Position numbers and translations under genes: made by a program
The notes under the pieces: generated by a model
What the model was told of the DNA's origin: nothing
The model's database searches: none
What the model saw: only the letters and a program-made list of their open reading frames with translations
Assembly: GCF_000283155.1 (NCBI RefSeq)
Contig: NW_004454178.1
Location: 23,284,937-23,348,936 of the forward strand
Length of the DNA stretch: 64,000 bases
From: Ceratotherium simum simum
Lineage: Eukaryota > Chordata > Mammalia > Perissodactyla > Rhinocerotidae
Direction: 5' to 3'
In this document: in pieces, positions 26,723 through 38,469 of the stretch
How positions within the stretch are numbered: position 1 is the first letter of the stretch
How the letters are laid out: every line of letters starts with the position of its first letter

Positions 26723-27609
26723 GAGGGGATGGAGGACTTGCGTGCATTGAATGTTGCTTTTTTAGGTTTTGATAATTAGCATCGTGGTGATTTGTCTACC
26801 ACCAGGCCTGGGCGGGGATTTAATGATGGCGAGGTTTCCCAAATACCTGCTGGATCACCGGGGATCCCAGGCCTTCCTGGGGGGCCCCTGGAGCTCAGCC
26901 CTCATGCCCACCGAGAAACTCTGCTTCCCTCAGTTTCTCATCAGAGCAGGAAAGAGTCTGTTGCTGAAAGGATGCCCACAAAGTGCTGCCCAGAACAGCC
27001 CCACCACAGGAGGCCCCAGGAGCCCCAGCTGAATTGTGAAATTATGTGAACTGCCTTGAAATCACTTAAAGAACCCCAAGCACCAGTGTTTCCCGTGATT
27101 TGACAGTTCTAATACTCTACACTAGATCTTCCCTTCAACAGACGTGGTCTAAAGCGAATTGTTTCTCGGCCTGTTTTGCAGTGGCCGTCGCCCTGTCAGG
27201 AGCCCACTCAGATGAAAACTCCTAGACGGAGACACCTGGAATCACACAGGAAAAAATTTTAAACTTTTGCACAAATTCCCATTGCTTTTCCCTTGTTCCT
27301 CTAAGTGTGACTAGTCAGATCTCGAGGAATAAGATGTGAACGAAAAGGGTTTTCCCAAAATAAGGAAGAACAGATTTCCCTTTCAAACGCTGTTGTTTTT
27401 TTTTTTTAAAAGGTTGAATTCCGTTCATCTTGCCAAGAAATAGCAGGTTTCCAGCATCTCTTTTTTAAAAAGTTAAAATAAATAGGGAAATACTGTTGAT
27501 GACTGTTGCAACTTCTGCAAATTCTTCTATTGTAAGTAGATTTATTACATGCTTAATGTATCTTTTATAAAAGCAAGAGATAACCTTTGGCAGAAATTTT
27601 GAATAACAC

Positions 27610-27960
27610 TGGTAATTATTGCCAGTGGTGCGCCCCGTGGGCTGGGCACCCGCCCCCAGGATGTGGTTGTCCCATCTTAGACCTGGGGACACTGAGGTGG
27701 AGAGAGGTGAATAAGGAGGGCGAAGTCACCAGCTAGCATGTGGCAGCACCAGGGTCGGCACAGCGCTGGCCCAGCGTCAGAGTCATGTGGCCGTGTCACA
27801 CGGCGGGGGCGGTGGGGGGTGTCCTGTTGTTGCCAGATGTTTCCTAGCTCATTTTATAATCACGGCAACCCAGCTGGGAAGGGGTGCTGTCCCCTTTTTA
27901 CCCACGAGGAATCCGTGACTTGGGGTCATTTGCATATCCTCTTAGGGTGAGAGGCGGCCG
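27610..27960 (-). repeat. MIR-type SINE relics (minus orientation)
   Basis: 'agacctggggacactgaggt' followed by ggagagagg, and 'gcgaagtcaccagctagcat', are the reverse of the MIR core. A second, weaker MIR-like piece follows at about 27855-27950 ('tataatcacggcaacccagc'). Confidence 0.55.
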
Positions 27961-29202
27961 GTGCTTGTCGGGCTCCAACATGCAGACTGTCCAACGTTCC
28001 GCCATCAGAGGGGCCTCTTCTGACCATTCTCTGGACTTGGCCCTCTGTTTTTGGTGATGGTGGTGAGGGGGATCAAAAGGAGAGTTTATCTGTTGGAAAG
28101 TTTTCTTCGGTTTTTAAAGTTTTGTTGCTTAAGCAAGTGCGTTTCCCTGTTACATCCGTGCCCACAAAGCAGTGGGAGAATGGGAGTCGACATGTGCACG
28201 TGTGTGTACTCACTCAGAAAGGTTAGTTCTCTAACCTGCCACCTCCAGCCTCACATAGCAGCCCATCTGGGGCACCTTGGACACTTCTTAGGGGAGGGGT
28301 GGGGTGTGGACTCTAGTTTCTGCTTCCTGAGTACTGGAATGGCCCAGACCCTGTACTCTGGGATGGAAGGTCCCCATAGTCAGAGAGGACCGCTATGGCA
28401 GAGAACCACATGTGGCTCTGGGTAGCAGAGAGCTGACACGGTGGGGGAGCCGCCAGAGCGGTTCTTCAGCGTCTAGTTATTTGGGATTTAGATGGTGTTT
28501 CTGGAAGGCATCTGTGCCAAGCAGCACAAAATGAGAGCAGGTACTGAATCAGTCCTCTTTCAAAAACATGAATTCAGAATCCCAGTGAGGGTTAACTAGA
28601 GTGGACTCAGAGCCCAGACTCTCGGAAGGCAGTTTGTCTTTGGAGAAAGCAGAGGAACCCAGAAGTGGACATATTTCCCACTGTTCAGGAGAGGGTCTGG
28701 CGGTCCGGTTGGGGATGCTATTGGGAGACGCACACGGCAGTTGTGTGCCCTCCCCACCTAGGCGTGTGACAGGCCAAGATATCTCGGGTCAGCCCTTGCC
28801 ACCTTCACGTGGCCATCCCCTCCCTCTTTGTCCCCCGACGTTCCAGCAGGGCTCCCCGGTGGTTTCTTGCTAACCCAGCGTGGTCTCTAACGCCTCCTCG
28901 TCAGCCAGCTGCTCTGCTCTGTCTCGACTGTGGGAGATGCCATCCAGTAGTTTCTGTCTAACCCTGTGTGGTAGTTCCACATCCTTCCCTTACTTGTGAA
29001 CTGTGAATCCGGAAACACCATTCCCATGATGTCCTCTGTTTTCCTTCCAAGAACTGGGTTTCTCTTGAGGAGAATACAGGTTCTCAGCCCTTGAGTTTAT
29101 CAACCTGTTGTAGACAAGGCCCCCGTTCAGCACGAAAAATTGGTTTCAGTTTTGCGAACCCAACAAGAGAATGACGATTTCAGTGTTCTCTGTTTCTCAA
29201 TA

Positions 29203-29251
29203 CTGTGTGTCAGTGTTCCCAGCGGGAGAAAATTCCTGAACTGACACACAG
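29203..29251 (+). other. Short hairpin upstream of an AGAP1 exon
   Basis: ctgtgtgtcagtgttc (29203-29218) pairs with gaactgacacacag (29238-29251). This gives a stem of about 14 bp with one bulged G and a 19-nt loop. It lies about 300 bases before the exon at 29549. It is too short for a typical pri-miRNA. Confidence 0.45.
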
Positions 29252-29548
29252 AGCCCATGTTAAAATTCCACGCTTCTCAGCCACGAGTGCTCCTGGCATT
29301 GCACGGGAGGCTGCGTGTTCTAACCAGAAGTGCACAGGGGTTCTTAAAGACAAATATTGAAATCTGAGTTCAGTTCTTTTGAAATCCAGTGATTCCTGGA
29401 GACAGATCCAAAACCCACTCCTGAATACTCAGGATTGCCTCCAGGGCAGCAGTCTAGGGTGTATTTATCCACAAGCGAAGCCCACGTCTGTTCGCCCTCC
29501 TCCCGCCCTGTCTTTCTTGCGTAACGAGACTTTTTGTGTGTGTGGCAG

Positions 29549-29634
29549 GTGGCAGATTCAAGAAGGAGATTGTGGTGGACGGACAAAGCTATCTGCTGCT
29601 GATCAGAGATGAAGGGGGCCCCCCAGAGGCACAG
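29549..29634 (+). CDS. AGAP1: AGAP1 coding exon (switch II-equivalent region)
   Basis: This 86-bp exon reads (G)[17 protein letters not shown], then [11 protein letters not shown]. It forms the central beta strands of the GTPase-like domain. RDEGG stands where classical Ras-like proteins have DTAGQ, a known feature of the centaurin-gamma/AGAP family. GGPPEAQ, rather than PELQ, favours AGAP1 over AGAP3 from memory. Phase is 1 in and 0 out, so it joins the exons at 4361 and 33758 without a frameshift. The donor cag|gtgagt is consensus. The acceptor is odd: the upstream tract is T/G alternating rather than pyrimidine-rich, and the 7-mer gtggcag is repeated across the junction. A second AG seven bases downstream would shift the frame if used. 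Confidence 0.96.
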
Positions 29635-30409
29635 GTGAGTACTACAAGCCAGCTGCCAACCAGCTTTAGACATCTGTTTCCTTGTTAAGGTTCCAATTCA
29701 ACAGGTGGTTCTAGAAATCAGCCAGGTGTGCTCAAGGAAAGGTGACGGAGGAGCCCCGTGAAAATGTTTCCTATGACTGAGGTTTTTCTCATCTCTAAGA
29801 AACTAATTCTGTCGTTCCTTCAGACAGAATCCTAGAGGGAAGTTGGGTCTGTGTGGCTGATTTTCACTTTGTGTTTTTAAGAAGGAAGGAAACGCTGAAT
29901 CTGCCCTGATTTGTGAACTCAGTTGAACCGACATCTGGAAGTTTCTAGTCTTTTTTTTTTTCTTTCCTTTTTCCTGTGTTTGATCTCGAGAGCGGTGGGC
30001 TCATTTAGAAAGTGGCGGGGTGGGATTTGGAAATCTGATCAACACTGCCATGCTGCTCGCAGGGCTTCTTGGCCCAAGAGGGTCTCCACTGAAAATCGGT
30101 ATATGCAGCATAGCGTGATTTATTTGAAAGATCCTCAAAAGATGGAACAGAAAAAGCATGAGTATGGAAAACCTCTTTCTTTGGTTTACTTAATCTCCAG
30201 TTTATTCTTTTACTCACCATAGTAATTTACTAGCTAAACACTTCAAAGGAGCCAAGAGCTAGTCATAGTCAAGGACCTGTTAATGCAAACTTAATACTAA
30301 AAATTTCTGTGGCTTTCTTTCTTGAACTTATGTTTTTGTGCAAGTGAGACGTAGGATTATCAAGTGATTAAAGGGAAAGATGTTGGATGTAGGGGTTGTT
30401 AAAATTCTA

Positions 30410-30720
30410 GTGCTCCATACATTGGAAGGCTGTGCAGCTATTCAGAAAGATGTCATGGATTTCCCATGTTCTGTTAAACCTAAAGTGCCACTAATGGTAA
30501 GCTATACCAATATTTAAAAGAAAAACACTGCCAATTAAATTTGAAACAAGGCAGCCATAAGGTATGTTCTGATATCAAAGATGTTCAAGTGTGAAAAAAA
30601 AAATTTTTCTAACATTGATGAAACAGTATGCTTGATAATAATAAGGAAACATATTGAAGACGTGTTAAACGTGAACAAAAGTAGGTTACAAAGCTGTGAG
30701 AGCTCATGTTCAGTGAGCAT
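30410..30720 (+). repeat. LINE-like relic
   Basis: 'ggaaggctgtgcagctattc' followed by agaaagatg, and 'tgaacaaaagtaggttacaa' followed by agctgtgag, recall a common L1M 3' tract. The copy is strongly diverged. Confidence 0.35.
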
Positions 30721-31689
30721 CTATTTATAATTAAGCCGGGCAAGGTTTGCTGTGTGACACTGTCCTGAAGGTTTGTGATGGTGGTAAAAGCAAATAGCTC
30801 TTTCTTAGTCGACCTTCCACGTTTGGACCGTCTGTCCTGCTGTCACAAGGGGCTCTGATGCAGCTTCCCTCAGAGGCAGCTGGTAAACAGAATGAAAGAG
30901 GTCAAGTGTGGAAGTCCCCTGGGTTCATTTCCCATTTTTCCCAGCCTGTAAATGTTTTGGAGTCACCAGGGACAATTTCACAATTAAAGAGCAAGCCTTA
31001 GTGGTAGGTGGAGAACCTAAGGAAAACGTTGAGAAACCTGCAGAAATGCACGTCGGAGCTGGTTCAGTGGCTGTAGGAATTCTGCCTTCCCCAGTGTAAA
31101 GGTGTCCAGGGACGCTGATGTGCAGAGGGGGAGCACGAAGATATGGGAGTTTCCCCATATTAAACAGTGGAGGGTGGGAAGGCTGTCCTGGGCCAGAGTT
31201 TAATCCTGATGAGACCAGTCTCTGAAAGTAACCCCCAGATCCACGTTGGAGAGGGAGCTCCAGCCCGAGGTATTAGGGGCTCAGAGCACTGCCCACCCTG
31301 AAGAGTCGGAACATGTCATGGCTGCTATTAGGGTTGCCTCTTATTAAAAATTTTGGGGGGCACTCGTATTACAAACCCCATACCAAATGTTCCCCACATC
31401 CCCACACATCGACAGACAAACTCCCAGTATTTTGTCTCCAGTGATATTTTTCCTCTGAGAAGGATCTTTTCTCTACTGTCCATAGAAAATGTATCTTTTA
31501 CATAGCTTCACATGCTTAGAACATGTGAGGTCATTTGATAAAGTAACATTTTCCTTCCTTTTAGTCACTATAATTAATGAAGGGGTTGCTTGAAGAAAAA
31601 AGAGTTAAGGCCTGTGACAGACAGTGGGATTCCTCTTGTGCGTTTCTTCTTCTGCCTCAAAAGCACACATGTTGTGTGCTGAATCCAAT

Positions 31690-31930
31690 AATGCCGGGTG
31701 AGTGCCCCCCTGTGTGGTCAGCTCACTTAATCCTCTAGACCCCCCCACCCCCAGGGGAGGATGCTCAGAGCATTCCCATCTTCACAGGGGACACTGATGC
31801 CCTGAGATCTCACTCCAAGTTGGAGTTGGGGCACAGACCCAGGTGGTCTGCGTGCCAATGGCTTCACTGCTGGGGCTATAACCAGGACCCCCAGGCGATC
31901 TCCGTCTTGGCCTCTGGCCAGGAGAAAGTG
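31690..31930 (-). repeat. MIR SINE relic (minus orientation)
   Basis: 'agctcacttaatcctctaga', 'ttcacaggggacactgatgc' and 'gttggggcacagacccaggt' follow the order of reversed MIR. Confidence 0.5.
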
Positions 31931-33757
31931 TTGACTCAGTTTCCCTGAGGACCTGCCCTTTATTCAGGCCCACTTCCTTCAGAAGCCTTATTTAGCCTAG
32001 AAGCTTACCCTATTTAAAGTAAAGATTTATATGTTAGAGGATATCAGGATGGAGCCTGTCAAGATTATGGACAGGATTTTGTACAAAATTGGGCGGAGTG
32101 TTCTTGAACATTCAAGAAAAAATAAAACTGTTTTCAATTTACCATTCCTAGGTGTGTGTGGGCATGATGTTTGTTTTCATTATTCCATGTAGTCTACCCA
32201 AAGATCATGGCTTCATGGATGAAATCACAAGACTTTCTGTGGCTACTAGTGTCATCTTAGGGTAGTATAAACCCTGCTGATTAACTGGCTTTCTTTTCCA
32301 GCTGTTGGTGGGGGAAGCCACTGGGGTGGGGTGGTGTTTGTGGAGTGCCACCCCTGTTAGGTACTGGGGCGGTCAGAACACACCTTGAGAGAATGGGACG
32401 TGGTTTGCATTTCCTCTGCGGGGATGGTCAGACAGTTGTCAGCCTGGGTCTTGGGAGACGAGGCCTGGTCCCAGCGATGACAGGTGCTCTTAAGGTGCTC
32501 ATGCGTGTGAGGAGGCTGACTTCTCCCACTTCTTGGAAGAGACAGGGAAAAGGAGATGCCCTCTCTGGGCCGGGGTCCTTGGGCTCTCTGGAGGCACATC
32601 CGGTTTTCTCAGGCCTGTCCCAAGGTTCTTGGCTCCTAAGTTCTCTCTCTCATTTAATTTTATATTTATCATTTGAACTTCAGATTTATGTAAGTTTCAT
32701 CATGTAAAAATTTCACATATAACTGAATACACTTTTCATTATCTGGAAGTCTGAACTTAACCCACTCAAAATTTCCCCAAATATTTGTATGAGAGCTGAT
32801 GCCTTGGCTGTAAAAACTGCAGCTTCTTTTAGAGAAAGCAAACAGGATTTTTTTTTTTTTTTTAACCTGGAAAGAGTAGGGGTTATTGGTGCCAGACTGG
32901 CCCAATCTCGATTCCGCAGATCCAGTTGACTCTGGGAACCTACTGAGCTTCAAGGACCCGCCATTCCCCAGGCTGCCACTTTACAAGACAGTTATGAGTA
33001 TTAAATGAGAGAATATAAGCCTGACAGTGTGGTTATTTGCCCAAAATAGGGTTTGTTGTAGGTTTAACTGGATGCAGGTAAAACAAGAGTAAAGTGGCAA
33101 GAGAGAGGTCGTTGTGGGGTTTTAATTTTTTTCCCTTATTTTTGTTAGTTTTGTTAACTTCTCTGACAGTGAGTCATAATTTCCTCGCAGGGTGCTGTAA
33201 GGATTCTGTGGCAGCTGATCTCTACAGGACAGAACCTCTCGAGACAGAGGAGTAGGCATCAGTGTCAGCCCTGGGGGAGGATTTCTGAGCAGGCTGGGGG
33301 ACCCCAGGGGAGGAGCCCCCATCTCAGGCTGAGGGGTCCAGCAAGGCATCCTGGGGGGCCTCCAGAGGGCAGACTAGGATGAAACAAAGCTTCAGGGTCA
33401 GCCTTGGTGCCCAATCCAGATTGTCTCTGGTGTGAGGTGGGGTTTGCCTTCTGTTCACACAGCTGCGGTTGTCCAGGTCAGGACACAGAGAGGACGTTCC
33501 AGTGGGAAGAATATAGAGTTGGCGTTCTCTGGAGATGAGATGAGGGTCCTGTTCCAGGCGTGCTGTGCTCAGGATGAGGAGGGTGTTGGTGACAACCAGA
33601 GTCAGGCACTGGACTTGGCCTGCCGGATGGAGCGCTGGCGCTCTCTGCTGGCCGCACGTCCTGTGCTCACGAGGATGTTGTGATTCTGTTCCACCCTGTC
33701 TCTCTGCGAGCCCTTCTCACTCGGTTCCTCTGCTCTCCTCCCGTCTTTTCTCCCCAG

Positions 33758-33899
33758 TTTGCCATGTGGGTGGACGCTGTCATCTTTGTCTTCAGCTTGG
33801 AGGACGAGATAAGTTTCCAGACCGTTTACCACTACTACAGCCGCATGGCCAGCTGCCGGAACACGAACGAGATCCCTCTGGTTCTGGTGGGGACCCAGG
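33758..33899 (+). CDS. AGAP1: AGAP1 coding exon (core of the GTPase-like domain)
   Basis: This 142-bp exon encodes 47 residues plus one base. It begins [18 protein letters not shown], passes through [14 protein letters not shown], and ends [10 protein letters not shown]. The [12 protein letters not shown] strand and LVLVGTQ strand are core beta strands of Ras-like folds. GTQ(D), completed by the next exon, replaces the guanine-specifying NKxD, as expected for this family. The HYYSRMA segment matches AGAP1; AGAP3 has NYFLRL here (memory of the family). The acceptor 'ctccccag' follows a strong pyrimidine tract and the donor is cagg|gtgagt. Phase is 0 in and 1 out. The CRNTNE loop looks like the least constrained part of the exon. 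Confidence 0.97.
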
Positions 33900-35081
33900 G
33901 TGAGTGATGTCTGCCTACAGATGCTGTTTAGAGGATCCCAAAGTTGGGCTGTACGTGGCCTCACGGTCTGTATTTTCGGCGTGGAGGAATTGTAAAATGA
34001 TTTAAAGAAGAGAGAACTTCATCCCGAAGGCTCACTTTCTATACTGAGAATCTACGAAACTGTCGCATTTCCTGATTTGATTCTATGGAGAAATCACTTA
34101 CTCAGAAACCTCAAAACAAAACATGCACGCAGTCCCCCAAATGCTTTAGAAAAAATAAAATCTATTTTCTGTTCTTTTCTGTATTAGGATATCTTAATTC
34201 TCTCTGTTATGTAAAAACAATTTATAAGCAATCAAAAAGGTTATTTATTTTAACTTTCAGTGCACCTTTAAGACAATACTGATTTCTGATATGTAGCAGA
34301 GTCTTATTTATTCTGCTCTATTTGTTAATGTCTTATAACCCGTATCTTATTTTTAATACAGCAGATCCCTGAGAGAGTATAGAATCATACCGTATGGGCA
34401 CGTTTCTTGTTTTCTTCTAGGTCACTTAAAACTTGGTCTCTTAGTGAAGTGGCATGACTTAAAGTGTGCTTGTTCTTGGTCACAGATTCATTGATATACG
34501 GGTGTCCACCATTGGGGTCTTAACTAAGAGTCACACAGAATGTTTTTAAAAATCAGGTAAAGTTTAACTTCAAAATTGCTTAGTCAGAAAAATGGGCAAC
34601 TTAAATAATCATGTCAAGAAAAACTGGATTATCCCTTCATTTTTTGGTTCATATACTGTTTTTGCTTATTTCTTTAGAATTAGCACATCTGGTGTGCCCT
34701 CCCATGCCCTGATATAAGACTTTTCCAGATGAGAAATTAGCCGTGTTGAACAAGAGGACTGGTTAGCCGTAGGCGTCGCACCAGGTCTAGTATGATAGAG
34801 AGCTCAGGTCGGGTAACCGGCTGCTTTGGCAGGAATCTGCACAGATAAGGCCGATTCATGGAGTGGATGTGTGTGCTGGGAGAAATAAAGTAGCGTGGAA
34901 TAAGCTAAAAGAATTTTCTCAGTGTGCTAGATGAAAAATGTTAGAGTTGGGTTTTCATGGAGACCACCCCCCAATTTTTTTTTAGCAAACATGTAATGGC
35001 CAGTGGTCTCATTACAAACCTTCAGAGCAACAGGTGGATTTAGCCTAAAACCAAACAGAAGAGAGGTTCTTTATGCCTATG

Positions 35082-35095
35082 GCGCCCTCTAGTGG
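35082..35095 (-). promoter_or_regulatory. CTCF-like binding site (minus orientation)
   Basis: gcgccctctagtgg contains an exact match to the reverse complement of the core CCASYAGRKGGC and carries the favoured gcgcc extension. It is the strongest of the three CTCF-like sites. Occupancy cannot be judged from sequence. Confidence 0.6.
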
Positions 35096-37757
35096 TCACC
35101 AGGCAACACGTGCACACCAATAACAAGTTCTTGGTTCTTGTTCTAATATACAGAGTTGGCATTTTTGCGTTGCCATCTTGAAAATTCTTAACAAATAGTG
35201 TTTTATAGTGGGTAGGTCATCTGAAGCAGACCCTGCGTAAAGCTGCCTTGAAGCTGAACCGATTCATTTCCAATAAGCTGCTTTTCCTGCAGACCCAGGG
35301 TATTTCTGAGCCAAGTCAGAGATTGTGTGGGCGTCTCCTTACGAGCTGCCTGAGTTCAGGGGTTTGTGTTTAGGACTCAGAATGCCTTTGTGCTGCAGAC
35401 TCTCTGTGATAAATGGTGGGTAAGTTTTCAGGCTAGGTCAGAAGGTTATGCTTGATTTTACTTACATGCCAGTGGTCTTGGTAGTGGGGAGTGGAGTGGG
35501 GTGTCTGAGGCCACTCAGACCTGGCGTCGCTGCTCTGTGACCTTGACTGCTGCCTCCTGGGCGCTGGGGGGTCAGACGGAGGAATCCCTGGAAGGCACTT
35601 AGGGCATCCACGGGCACTCAGTGTCGAGTAAGTGGTTGCTTTGCTCCTTGTATTTCAGTATACGGCCAGTTTCACTGAGGTCCTGCCTGGGGTGCCAGAA
35701 GCTTGTCTCCCTCTGCCCAGTCCTTGGAGATAAGCATGGTCCTCTGTTTCTCCTGCCCCAGCTGAAAGAGGGCACATCTACGCCTCCCACCAGGATGGTG
35801 CACGCGTCTGTGGAAGAGGCCTGTGGATGGCTCCGTAGAGGCTCTGGGGAGCCCTGACGCGGTCTCTGAGTGGAAGAACCTACCCCCATTTATTCCCACT
35901 AGTTTGATAAGCATTTTTTGATTGAGTGCAGTACGCTTGGGAAGGCCACAGGTGAGGAGCATCTGAGCCAGGGAGCACGGGTGGTGAGGATTTCTTGGCT
36001 GTCTCCTCCATTCACTTGTGATACACTGTTCATGCATCAGTGTAGCCACGCGCCCGCTGGGCAGGACAGGAGTGCTGTCAGTTAGGGACGTTCCTCACCT
36101 GAGAGATGCTCTGGGTCCTTAACGAGACCTCTAATTCCCAGAGCACCCTCAAAGCCTCAACGGTAAGAAGGTGGTGTGAGTGTGGGCTTCTGGAGCGTTC
36201 CACTCTCAGGTACCCGTTAACTGCTTGCAGACTCAAGTTCTGTGAAGTCTTTGTGTTGTCCTGCTTTTGCATGAGCTTCCCAGAACCTCGGAGATAAAAG
36301 GCAGCTCAGGTCATAGGTGAGGGAATCTGAAATTCCCTCCCAGCTGGTTGGGGCTGGCGGCCTCAAGGGAGGTGGTGAGAGAGTGGGAAAGAAGAAGAAT
36401 TATGTTCACTCCTTAAGGCCACCTGGCATGTGGTGCGGCCTCGCCGAGGGTGGGAGGAGCGACTCTGCGAGATGTGATCTCTTCCCTGGTGGGAGCAGCG
36501 TGGATGTTCACAAGTGGACGAGACGTTTCTGAATGAGGCGATTATGAAATGTTTGTCAATCAGGTTCTGTTTTAAAGGCTTGCAGATGAACTTGATTTGA
36601 GGGAGAAGCGTGAGCTATAAAAGGATGCAGAAGCACAAGGAGGATGAAAACAAGGCTAGTATAGCACTGGAATGCAGAGTGCAGTGGAGCAGGTCCGTGT
36701 CTGTGACGTGACAGTGCAGCTGGGGAGTCGAGACAGGACAGAAGCAGAGTGGGCCTCCCACCGAGGAACGAGGGGCCGAGAAATTGTGGGGGCCCAGGTC
36801 AGGAGAAGTTTAAACTTCTTTGACTCTTGGTGGCCTGTATTTTCCAAATTACACAAGAATATTGAAAAATTATGGATTTCTAACTTTTCTCCTACTCTTT
36901 TCTTAAAAGATGTTTATACCTTTAAAAAATGCTTCTTTTCTTTAAGTGTTGTGAGATACAAGTCAAATTTATTAATCTGTAAGACAAGAAGACAGGAGAA
37001 GATGTTCGTTAAAGAAATCCCACTAACAGGCCTTGTCAGAGAATGTTCTAGAACATCTTTTGAGGTGGCTTGGGTGATTGTCAGTGAAAGAGTCCTGAAT
37101 CATAGAGTTAGTTTCCCTTAGATTAATTCAGAACTATCAGTTCAAACCTATCCCATGGGGCTAAAAAAATAAGGAACAAGGTAGGAAAAGAGAGGGAAAA
37201 AATGAATAAATCATTCCCGCCAGATGCCACTTTTTGTATACTTAAAGAATAGAGTGTCAAGTGCGCTGCCTGTGCAAAAATAAACAAAATTTGAAGGGTT
37301 GTCGCTATCTTGTGTACCTTATGCTGCTATTCCTTTAACTAGTAGAGAAAATCCTGGTGGTGGATTATGTTTAAAGAGCTGTTGAGTGTTTTCTGTAGCA
37401 AAGGGGCCTTCAGACCCTCTGAGAAAATGTCACGTTAGAAAGAAGTCCCTGAAAAGTGCCGGTTGTCTCACACCTGGCGCGGTGGCCGGTAACATCCTGG
37501 CTCTGTCTGTTCCTGTGAGCCAGACGCTCAGTAACTCAGTAGTAACGGAATGAACAGGATCGGGGCATCATGGACACTGAGCTCAAAAAGGCTGCATTTT
37601 CTTTTTCTTAGGAGACTAGTGGCTGGTGCCTGACGTCTCTGTTTTACTGCTCTAACGCCCCCATCTGTGCACAGATCCTGCAGGAGGTGGGGGTATCCCC
37701 TGCCCTCCCATCTGAGCCATCTGTGCCCGGGAGAGGTTCTGTTAAGACCTAAGGTGG

Positions 37758-38037
37758 GGGGCCGGCCCCGTGGCTTAGCGGTTAAGTGCACGCGCTCTGC
37801 TACTGGTGGCCCGGGTTCGGATCCCGGGCGCGCACTGATGCACCGCTTGTCTGGCCATGCTGAGGCCGCGTCCCACGTACAGCAACTAGAAGGATGTGCA
37901 GCTATGACATACAACTATCTACTGGGGCTTTGGGGAGAAAAAGGGAGAAAAAACAAAAGAAGGAGGATTGGCAATAGATGTTAGCTCAGGGCTGATCTTC
38001 CTCACACACAAAAAAAAAAAGCTTTAAAAAAAAAAAA
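37758..38037 (+). mobile_element. ERE-type SINE, full length, young
   Basis: Intact head ggccggccccgtggctt, A box tggcttagcggtt and B box gggttcggatcccgg, then the full body, one tail module ('gatgttagctcagggctgat') and an A-rich end. A 13-bp perfect target-site duplication, agacctaaggtgg, lies at 37745-37757 and 38038-38050. The little-decayed CpGs suggest a recent insertion. Confidence 0.96.
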
Positions 38038-38469
38038 AGACCTAAGGTGGCTCATACACTTGTGCTCATGGTGCCCAGTGCCTCCCCTCGCCTCCCACTC
38101 CTGCCCTCACCCTCCAGTCTGCATTAGACACAGCAGGTGCTCAGATGCTCTCCCCCCAGGTAGGGGCTGGTCCCCCCACCTCCTGCAGGTGAGGCTTCCC
38201 TGAATATGACACTGGGCACACTGGTCTCGTAACCCCTTCCCTGCCTGACTCGGCTCTTCTCGCCATCCTACATTCTAGTCATTCCTCACTCCTGTCTTAT
38301 TTTCTGCCTCTCTCCTCGGCCAACTAGAAAATTCTCTCCGTGGGAGTGCAGATTTTGTCTGTCCTGTGCACTGGGTATCCTTGTGCCTAGAGCAGGACCA
38401 GACACCTAAGGGGGCTCTGTGAACATGCGTTGAGTGGGTGAATGGCCACACCTGGCGGAACAATGCTGA

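Larger units (their letters stand above)
4449..29548 (+). other. AGAP1: AGAP1 large intron (25.1 kb)
   Basis: The donor is at 4449 (gtacgc) and the acceptor ends at 29548. Named contents are listed separately. Stretches 4449-7920, 9010-10660, 11760-12690, 15740-17770, 19350-20590, 22870-23430 and 28000-29200 show only unclassified intronic sequence, old LINE-like debris and homopolymer runs. A T run of about 20 lies near 23742-23764. 20600-22340 is a pyrimidine-rich, LINE-3'-like tract of uncertain family. Confidence 0.9.
29635..33757 (+). other. AGAP1: AGAP1 intron (4.1 kb)
   Basis: The intron is bounded by gtgagt at 29635 and a strong pyrimidine tract before 33757. It contains a LINE-like relic (about 30.4-30.7 kb) and a MIR-like relic (about 31.7-31.9 kb). 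A T run lies near 32849-32864. One weak CTCF-like match (gctctctgctgg, 33640-33651, one mismatch) lies about 110 bases before the exon at 33758. Nothing else is recognisable. Confidence 0.9.

Noticed and set aside
29203..29251. Hairpin as a microRNA precursor
   Set aside because: The stem of about 14 bp is too short for Drosha/Dicer processing.
33640..33651. gctctctgctgg as a CTCF site
   Set aside because: It has one core mismatch and a weak flank, so it is not listed as a feature.
36672..37121. 149-codon open frame on the plus strand
   Set aside because: The composition changes abruptly mid-frame from GC-rich to AT-rich and no domain is visible; a chance frame.
37758..37860. tRNA-like sequence with A and B boxes
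   Set aside because: It is the head of a SINE, not a tRNA gene. It carries SINE body sequence, an A-rich tail and a target-site duplication.
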